This document shows, in pieces, positions 59,352 to 64,000 of a stretch of DNA of 64,000 nucleotides; within the stretch, counting starts at the first letter, position 1, and each line of letters starts with the position of its first letter. The stretch comes from Patescibacteria group bacterium (lineage in GTDB: Bacteria > Patescibacteriota > Gracilibacteria > UBA1369): positions 229,239 through 293,238 of the forward strand of contig CAUJCM010000004.1 of the NCBI GenBank assembly GCA_963169655.1, read 5' to 3'. The notes beneath the pieces were generated by a model. It worked only from the letters and a program-made list of their open reading frames with translations, was not told the origin of the DNA and searched no databases. A program made the position numbers and the translations under genes.

Positions 59352-59379
59352 TTGCTGATTTCATTCTTATTGTTATAAT
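59352..59379 (+). promoter_or_regulatory. Promoter of yajQ and the RlmD-type gene
   Basis: TTGCTG (59352-59357), a 16-base spacer and a perfect TATAAT (59374-59379) lie 34 bases before the ATG at 59414, in the short divergent spacer with rlmH. Confidence 0.7.
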
Positions 59380-59413
59380 AAAGCGGAAATTTATCATTTA
59401 ATCAAGCAGACAA

Positions 59414-59911
59414 ATGGCATCAGAATATTCATTTGATATAGTAGCCCAATTCGATATGCAAGAAGTAAGAAATGCGGTTGATCAAACTAAAAGAGAAATC
59501 AGTACTAGATATGATTTTAAAGATATTAAAGCAAGTATAGAATTGGAAGATGAATTAATTGCTATTATTGCCCCTAGTGAAATGCAAGTAAATCAAGTTT
59601 GGGATGTACTTTTACAAAAAGTAATTAATAGAAAACAATCTGCAAAAATTTTAGATAAAAATGAAATCAAACCTATTGGCGGTATGAATCATAAAATGGA
59701 GATCAAACTGGTTAAGGCTTTAACTCAAGAAAAATGCAAAGAAATTACTGCATTCATCAAAAACAATTTTGGAAAAGTAAAGTCCAATATTAATGGAACA
59801 ACAGTTAGAGTTGTTGGAAAAGATAAAGATGAGTTGCAGCAAGTGATAGCAGGACTTCGTAAAGAGGAGGAAAAGATGGGACTTGCTCTAACATTTCAAA
59901 ATTACAGATAA
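59414..59911 (+). CDS. yajQ: YajQ family nucleotide-binding protein
   Basis: A 165-residue UPF0234/YajQ protein, matching the usual 160-165. The start SEYSFDIVAQFDMQEVRNAVDQ and ISTRYDFK are diagnostic, and the second ferredoxin-like domain ends VRVVGKDKDELQQVIAGLRK. Family members bind nucleotides; in Xanthomonas YajQ proteins bind cyclic di-GMP and interact with a transcription factor. The role here is not known. It is followed after four bases by the RlmD-type methyltransferase gene, probably in one operon from the promoter at 59352. Confidence 0.95.
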   Translation: MASEYSFDIVAQFDMQEVRNAVDQTKREISTRYDFKDIKASIELEDELIAIIAPSEMQVNQVWDVLLQKVINRKQSAKILDKNEIKPIGGMNHKMEIKLVKALTQEKCKEITAFIKNNFGKVKSNINGTTVRVVGKDKDELQQVIAGLRKEEEKMGLALTFQNYR

Positions 59912-59915
59912 ATAA

Positions 59916-61364
59916 ATGTATAAAAAAGGAGATATTTTAACTGTGACTGTTGAGAATATGGCTTTTGGAGGCGATGGGATTGCTAAAGTGGAAAATGAAT
60001 ATGGGAAATTAGTGATATTTATTGAAAATACCGCTCCACAAGAAATTGTGGAAATTGAAATAATCTCATTGAAAAGGAATTTAGCAAAAGGGAAATTATT
60101 AAAAATTATTCAAAAATCTCCTGATAGAATTGCGCCAAGATGTCCGCATAGTGGGCCAGTAATTAACAGTGATGGAGTTATTAATTACTTTAATGAAAAA
60201 GGTGAAATAAATTTAGAAAAAAACTGTGGAGGTTGTGCTTGGCAATATATTGATTATTTTAAACAATTGGAAATTAAAGAGAAAGAAGTGTGGGATAGTT
60301 TGGTGAGGATAGGTGAGATTGATGCAGATTACCTAAATAAAATTTTTCATAAAATTATACCAGCTCAGAGTCCTTGGTTTTATAGAAATAAAATGGATTT
60401 TAGTGTTGTTCGAGATAAAAAAACTGGAAAAAGGCATTTTGGTTTGCATATGAAGGGGAAATTTTGGCAAGTAACTGAAATTAAGGAGTGTCATTTATTT
60501 AGGCCTTGGATAAAAAATTTTTTACAACCAATGAGGGAATTTTTGACTAATTTAGAATTGAAAGAAGGTGAAATTCAGTCTTTGGTGACTAGGTGTGGAG
60601 TTAATACTGGTGAAGTGATGATAAATTTGATTGTAGAAAATGATCAAATTTTATGGAGTCATGAATTTTTGCAACAGGTACAGAAAATTAATTATGGTGA
60701 TGATAAATTAACTTCAGTTTATATTACCAAAATTGTCAATAAAAAAGGACAAAAGAAAAAATTTGAAGAAGAGCTTTTGTGGGGGGAATCGATTATTAAT
60801 GAAAAATTGAAATTAGAAGATGAACAAGAGTTAAATTTTGAGATAGCACCAAGTGCTTTTTTCCAACCTAATACCCATCAAGCTGAAAAAATCTATTCTT
60901 TAGTAAAAAACTTAGCAGAATTAACAGGTAATGAAATTATTTTTGATTTATTTTGTGGAACAGGAACGATTGGACTGACATTAGCCGGAAATTCACAAAA
61001 GATAATTGGAGTTGAGCTAAATGAATTTGCAGTACAAAACGCAAAACAAAATGCAGAATTAAATAATATTAAAAATACTGAATATTTGGTTGGTGATGCA
61101 ACAAAAATTTTGAAAGAGATGAAAAAGGAAGCAGATATTTTGGTAGTAGATCCTCCGAGAGCTGGCTTAAACAATCAAATAATTGAATTAATTTCTTCAA
61201 TGAAAGTTAAAAAAGTAATTTATGTTTCTTGTAATCCAACAACTTTAGCTAGAGATTTAAAAGAATTTAATAGACTTGGTTGGCGATTAGATTTTGTGCA
61301 AGCAATTGACCAATTTAGTCATACATATCGTATTGAAACTGTCACTCGTTTAATTCGAAATTAA
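59916..61364 (+). CDS. RlmD/TrmA-family RNA uracil-C5 methyltransferase
   Basis: A 482-residue SAM-dependent m5U methyltransferase. A TRAM domain is at residues 1-65 (ILTVTVENMAFGGDGIAKVE). The [4Fe-4S] ligands appear as Cys near 76 and CGGC near 104-107, with a later Cys in IKECHLF. The methylase domain has SAFFQPNTHQAEK, FDLFCGTGTIGLTL, VDPPRAGLN and the catalytic YVSCNPTTLARDL (Cys near 440). It methylates U1939 or U747 of 23S rRNA, or U54 of tRNA; the target cannot be told from sequence reading. The 3' end overlaps the convergent CCA gene by 15 bases. Confidence 0.92.
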   Translation: MYKKGDILTVTVENMAFGGDGIAKVENEYGKLVIFIENTAPQEIVEIEIISLKRNLAKGKLLKIIQKSPDRIAPRCPHSGPVINSDGVINYFNEKGEINLEKNCGGCAWQYIDYFKQLEIKEKEVWDSLVRIGEIDADYLNKIFHKIIPAQSPWFYRNKMDFSVVRDKKTGKRHFGLHMKGKFWQVTEIKECHLFRPWIKNFLQPMREFLTNLELKEGEIQSLVTRCGVNTGEVMINLIVENDQILWSHEFLQQVQKINYGDDKLTSVYITKIVNKKGQKKKFEEELLWGESIINEKLKLEDEQELNFEIAPSAFFQPNTHQAEKIYSLVKNLAELTGNEIIFDLFCGTGTIGLTLAGNSQKIIGVELNEFAVQNAKQNAELNNIKNTEYLVGDATKILKEMKKEADILVVDPPRAGLNNQIIELISSMKVKKVIYVSCNPTTLARDLKEFNRLGWRLDFVQAIDQFSHTYRIETVTRLIRN

Positions 61365-62672
61365 ATATTTTTCTTTAACCCATTTCTGTGCTGACTTTTT
61401 AGATTTAATTTTTTTGATAATTTGTAAATCTAAAAGTTTTTCTTTTATTTTACCAACTTTTGGACCTGGACTTAAACCAGTTAATTCGATGATTTCAATG
61501 CCAGAAAGAAATGGCTTCGGAGGTTTTGGAGTTTTTCTTAAATTAAGGCGATATAATCTTTCAATTTTTTTATATAAAGATAAGTCGGTTGGGATTGTCC
61601 CTTCTGCATCAGCCTTCATCAAAATTAAAAGATTTTCCATTTGTGGATGATGTAACCATTGTCTTAATTTTTTATCTTTCATTTTCAAAAAGTCCATCAT
61701 ATTCATATGATATTTTATACACCAAGTTACAGCTTCAATTTGTTTTTTACTGAACTTAAGCCTTTTCATAATTTGTTCAGTAACTTCTGCACCAGTTGGA
61801 GCATGAGTATCAAATCTAATTCTTTCTTTACGGCTATAAGTATAAGCTTTACCTATATCGTGAAATAAAGTGGCTAGACGAGCAATTAATGGAGCTTCAG
61901 CTGGTAGTGAATCAATTGCTCCCATTGTATGATCCCAAACATCGCCTTCTTGATGATATTTATAAGGCTGAGCCATACCTTTTAATTGTTCAAGTTCTGG
62001 AATAATTAAATCTAAAATTCCTAAATTACTCATATCTGTAAAAGCTGTTGATGGTTTGGGAGAGTATAAAAGCATTTTACAAATTTCTTCTCTAATTCTT
62101 TCGCTGGAAACCTTTTGCAAAATTAATTGTGAATATCTTTTAATTGCATCATAAGTTTCTGGATCATATTGAAAATGAAATTGATTTTTAAACCTAATTG
62201 CACGAAGTAATCTTAAATGATCTTCTTCAATTCTCTTTTCTGGATTACCAATAAAGCGAATTAATCTCTCTTTTAAATCTTTTTGGCCTCCAACAAAATC
62301 TAAATACTGATCTGCAACTGGATCATAAAACATACCATTAATGGTAAAATCTCTCCTTTTTGCATCTTCCTCTGGGCTAGTAAATGTGACTGAATCTGGA
62401 TGCCTTCCATCGCTATAATTTGCATCAGATCTAAAAGTAGCAACCTCAAAAATATATTTTTTATGCTTTACCAAAATTACACCAAACTTTTTCCCCACGG
62501 ATACACAACAAGCAAATATTCTTTCAATTTGATCAGGTGTTGCATCAGTTGCAATATCAATATCCTTTGGGTAGATACCCATAATCATATCTCGAACACA
62601 ACCACCTGCATAATAAGCTTTAAAACCTTTTTTCTGCAAAATTCTAACTACATCGATGGCGTATAATTGCAT
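61350..62672 (-). CDS. CCA-adding tRNA nucleotidyltransferase
   Basis: A 440-residue class II CCA transferase/poly(A) polymerase-family enzyme. Motif A is YAGGCVRDMIMGIYPKDIDIAT (residues 21-41; Asp37, Asp39), then RRDFTINGMFYDP (motif B), and the RNA-binding domain LRLLRAIRFKNQF. An HD phosphohydrolase domain follows (LFHDIGKAYTYSRKERIRFDTHAPTGAEV), as in bacterial two-domain enzymes. It repairs or adds the 3' CCA of tRNA; both tRNA genes in this window already encode CCA, so repair would be the main job. The start follows a short AT-rich leader. Confidence 0.93.
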   Translation of the reverse strand: MQLYAIDVVRILQKKGFKAYYAGGCVRDMIMGIYPKDIDIATDATPDQIERIFACCVSVGKKFGVILVKHKKYIFEVATFRSDANYSDGRHPDSVTFTSPEEDAKRRDFTINGMFYDPVADQYLDFVGGQKDLKERLIRFIGNPEKRIEEDHLRLLRAIRFKNQFHFQYDPETYDAIKRYSQLILQKVSSERIREEICKMLLYSPKPSTAFTDMSNLGILDLIIPELEQLKGMAQPYKYHQEGDVWDHTMGAIDSLPAEAPLIARLATLFHDIGKAYTYSRKERIRFDTHAPTGAEVTEQIMKRLKFSKKQIEAVTWCIKYHMNMMDFLKMKDKKLRQWLHHPQMENLLILMKADAEGTIPTDLSLYKKIERLYRLNLRKTPKPPKPFLSGIEIIELTGLSPGPKVGKIKEKLLDLQIIKKIKSKKSAQKWVKEKYLISN

Positions 62673-62756
62673 TTTTATTTTTACTGACTAATAAGTGTAT
62701 TTTAGCATAAAAACTCATATTTTGGTACAAAATTTAGTGTTTTTTTATAAAGCGTT

Positions 62757-62798
62757 CCACCCCGTCAGCTTCGTCGCCGCCACCCCTCAAGAGGAGAA
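62757..62798. repeat. Dispersed palindromic repeat, family 1 (diverged copy)
   Basis: It runs CCACCCCGTCAGCTTCG, TCGCCGCCACCCCTC, AAGAGGAGAA; the first arm has changed to GCTTCGTCGCC and the second arm has one mismatch (GAGGAG). TCTACCCATC follows, similar to the end of module 2. It lies at the edge of the base-composition change. Confidence 0.75.
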
Positions 62799-62856
62799 AG
62801 TCTACCCATCAGCGTTTTATCTAATCTACTCAAGATGGGAAATTATAGGAAACCCT

Positions 62857-62885
62857 TTGACAAAAGCTATATTTTATTGTATTAA
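62857..62885 (+). promoter_or_regulatory. Promoter of the GC-rich secreted protein gene
   Basis: A perfect TTGACA (62857-62862), a 17-base spacer and TATTAA (62880-62885) precede the start codon by 80 bases. The long leader is unlike the short leaders of the other genes here. Confidence 0.65.
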
Positions 62886-62950
62886 ATAAGTAATTTTTAG
62901 GTGGGGAAATTCAATTCTGAAATTCTTAGCTTAAAAGGGACTTTAACAAC

Positions 62951-62960
62951 AAGGAGATAA
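62951..62960 (+). promoter_or_regulatory. Strong Shine-Dalgarno site before the GC-rich gene
   Basis: AAGGAGATAA ends five bases before the ATG at 62966. It is the clearest ribosome-binding site in the window and decides the start; most other genes have none. Confidence 0.85.
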
Positions 62961-62965
62961 GAGCC

Positions 62966-64000
62966 ATGAAGGTGTTTCATATTGTGGCGGCCTTCGTGGC
63001 CGTTTTTTTCTCATTTTTCGCCACGGAGGCGCTGGCCCTTCCAGTTGAGCAGCCCCAAACGGGTGGAGATTTCGTGGTTACTTCAGTAGTAGAAAATCCC
63101 CCACAAGAGGGAGAGGATCAGCCGGAGATTTTCCTGCTGGGCAAGAGTGGCCGCGCAAGCAAGGGCTATGCGGAATTTGGTGTAGTAAATAGTCAAGATG
63201 GCTTTGCGACGACTGCCACTTGGCAGGCGTTCAGTGGTGTTGTGGGCTATGAGCCTGGGGCGCAGGGGGCGATTGTCACTTGTCCTTCGGGGCATAGCTG
63301 TGGAGGCTATCAAGCCTTCTATACAATGTCCAGACCAAGTGCAGGTTCAGCAGTAGACCTCTATCGCTGCGACAGCGTGGACCTTGAGACAGCTACCCTA
63401 GGTGGATGCGTGAAATGGGAGGTGCCAAACCTCTTGACACACTCTTTTCTCGGTATTAGCATCGATCAATCAGGTGAGAACCTGATTGTTAGTGCTGATA
63501 TGCAAGGAGATACAGTGATGTCCATTTTTTCCATTCATCTTGTAACGGGTGTTGCCACCAAATTGGCAGCTTGCAGTAGCCCGTCAGTACAAGTACTCCC
63601 CAATGGCCCCGTCGTAAAGATGGGATCAAAGTCATACCTGATGGTGTCATTCCAAAATGATCACTATCGGCATGAGTGGAATGGCACCACTTGTACTGGG
63701 TCGCGGCAGAAAGTTAACACATCGATGGGCTATGACAATAATGTCAATTGGCCCACTGATAACAACTTTTACGCCGCAGTAGGTGCCCTCACCGGCACCT
63801 TCTACCACACTCGGAATAACGGTCAGGTCTACATGTCACGCAAGTCGGTGGCCTGCGGCGACGGGTTCATCACTTTGAACTCGAGCGAGAAATGTGACTT
63901 CAACCAATCCCTCTTCCCCCTCAATGGACAGTCCTGTACTTCCATTGGGCAGGGTTTCACGGGCGGCGCCCTCGCCTGTAACCCTGTAAGCTGCGATTGG
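62966..64000 (+). CDS. Secreted cysteine-rich protein with myxococcal-type Cys repeat (partial, runs off the end)
   Basis: The frame is open from ATG 62966 through base 64000 (345 codons) without a stop. Residues 1-25 are a signal peptide (FHIVAAFVAVFFSFFATEALA). The next 260 residues look like a beta-rich, possibly propeller-like domain (FLGISIDQSGENLIVSAD, YLMVSFQNDHYRHEW). Near residue 300 begins CGDGFITLNSSEKCDF, then GQSCTSIGQGFTGGALAC and SCDW, the Cys-rich repeat found in surface proteins of Myxococcota and of several candidate phyla, where it often precedes wall-anchoring tails. G+C is about half, against about 30% elsewhere, and codons such as CTC, GTG, GCC and GGC are common. Recent transfer or an assembly join are both possible. 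Confidence 0.85.
   Translation, partial: MKVFHIVAAFVAVFFSFFATEALALPVEQPQTGGDFVVTSVVENPPQEGEDQPEIFLLGKSGRASKGYAEFGVVNSQDGFATTATWQAFSGVVGYEPGAQGAIVTCPSGHSCGGYQAFYTMSRPSAGSAVDLYRCDSVDLETATLGGCVKWEVPNLLTHSFLGISIDQSGENLIVSADMQGDTVMSIFSIHLVTGVATKLAACSSPSVQVLPNGPVVKMGSKSYLMVSFQNDHYRHEWNGTTCTGSRQKVNTSMGYDNNVNWPTDNNFYAAVGALTGTFYHTRNNGQVYMSRKSVACGDGFITLNSSEKCDFNQSLFPLNGQSCTSIGQGFTGGALACNPVSCDW

Noticed and set aside
62695..63313. Short frames around the CCA gene leader and opposite the GC-rich gene
   Set aside because: One overlaps the palindromic repeat and promoter, the other is antisense to the clear secreted-protein frame; neither has protein-like features.

Overview
The window is a very AT-rich (by eye about 30% G+C), densely packed bacterial chromosome segment with about 55 protein genes, two glycine tRNA genes and one probable large structured RNA. 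The gene content suggests a member of the Candidate Phyla Radiation (Patescibacteria), possibly on the Peregrinibacteria side. Pointers are shortened housekeeping proteins (a 141-residue TsaB, a small gltX), type IV pseudopilins beside leuS, S-layer-homology and beta-helix surface proteins, many large proteins of unknown function, and almost no Shine-Dalgarno sequences. UGA ends several genes (positions 15651, 20779, 21573), so the UGA=Gly code of Gracilibacteria and Absconditabacteria does not apply. The lineage is inferred from gene content, not from a marker phylogeny.

Layout. 1-3789: end of leuS, three overlapping pseudopilin genes, tsaB and rsmI. 3786-14065 (minus): a cell-wall and surface block with an amidase-SpoIID fusion and two paralogous surface proteins that share near-identical promoters and N-terminal codons. 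14343-20781: an unknown protein, thioredoxin, RNase HI, a 50-residue histone-H1-like protein, a class A penicillin-binding protein and an RlmK-like methyltransferase. 20944-25731: tRNA-Gly(UCC), two small lipoproteins, then a nucleotidyltransferase / radical SAM / aldo-keto reductase operon divergent from an unusual alanyl-tRNA-synthetase-like protein. 26293-34801: a metabolic stretch with peptidase E, a truncated phosphatase, a half-length MFS protein, an FMN reductase, a Mg2+ P-type ATPase, gltX, a GNAT acetyltransferase and a 3-methyladenine glycosylase. 34893-41264: two very large convergent beta-helix surface proteins, one with three SLH domains. 41528-46899: a DEAD-box helicase, tRNA-Gly(GCC), valS and a minus-strand structured RNA with its own promoter and terminator. 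46900-55239: a YvlD-type membrane protein, a transglutaminase-like protein, folA with a tandem ThyX, a beta-CASP nuclease and a DUF285 repeat protein. 55371-62672: an unknown helical protein, a lipoprotein, a CapA-like protein, rlmH, yajQ, an RlmD-type methyltransferase and the CCA-adding enzyme. 62966-end: the start of a secreted cysteine-rich protein whose base composition, codon use and strong ribosome-binding site differ sharply from everything else.

Two items look most worth pursuing. The first is the 21758-25731 locus, where an AlaRS catalytic-core paralog without editing domain sits head-to-head with a radical SAM, AKR and nucleotidyltransferase operon; it reads as a possible amino-acid-activating biosynthetic or modification system. 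The second is the 45936-46427 RNA transcription unit. A dispersed composite palindromic repeat, with covarying hairpin arms, lies in at least five intergenic regions. All family assignments come from reading motifs, not from database searches.
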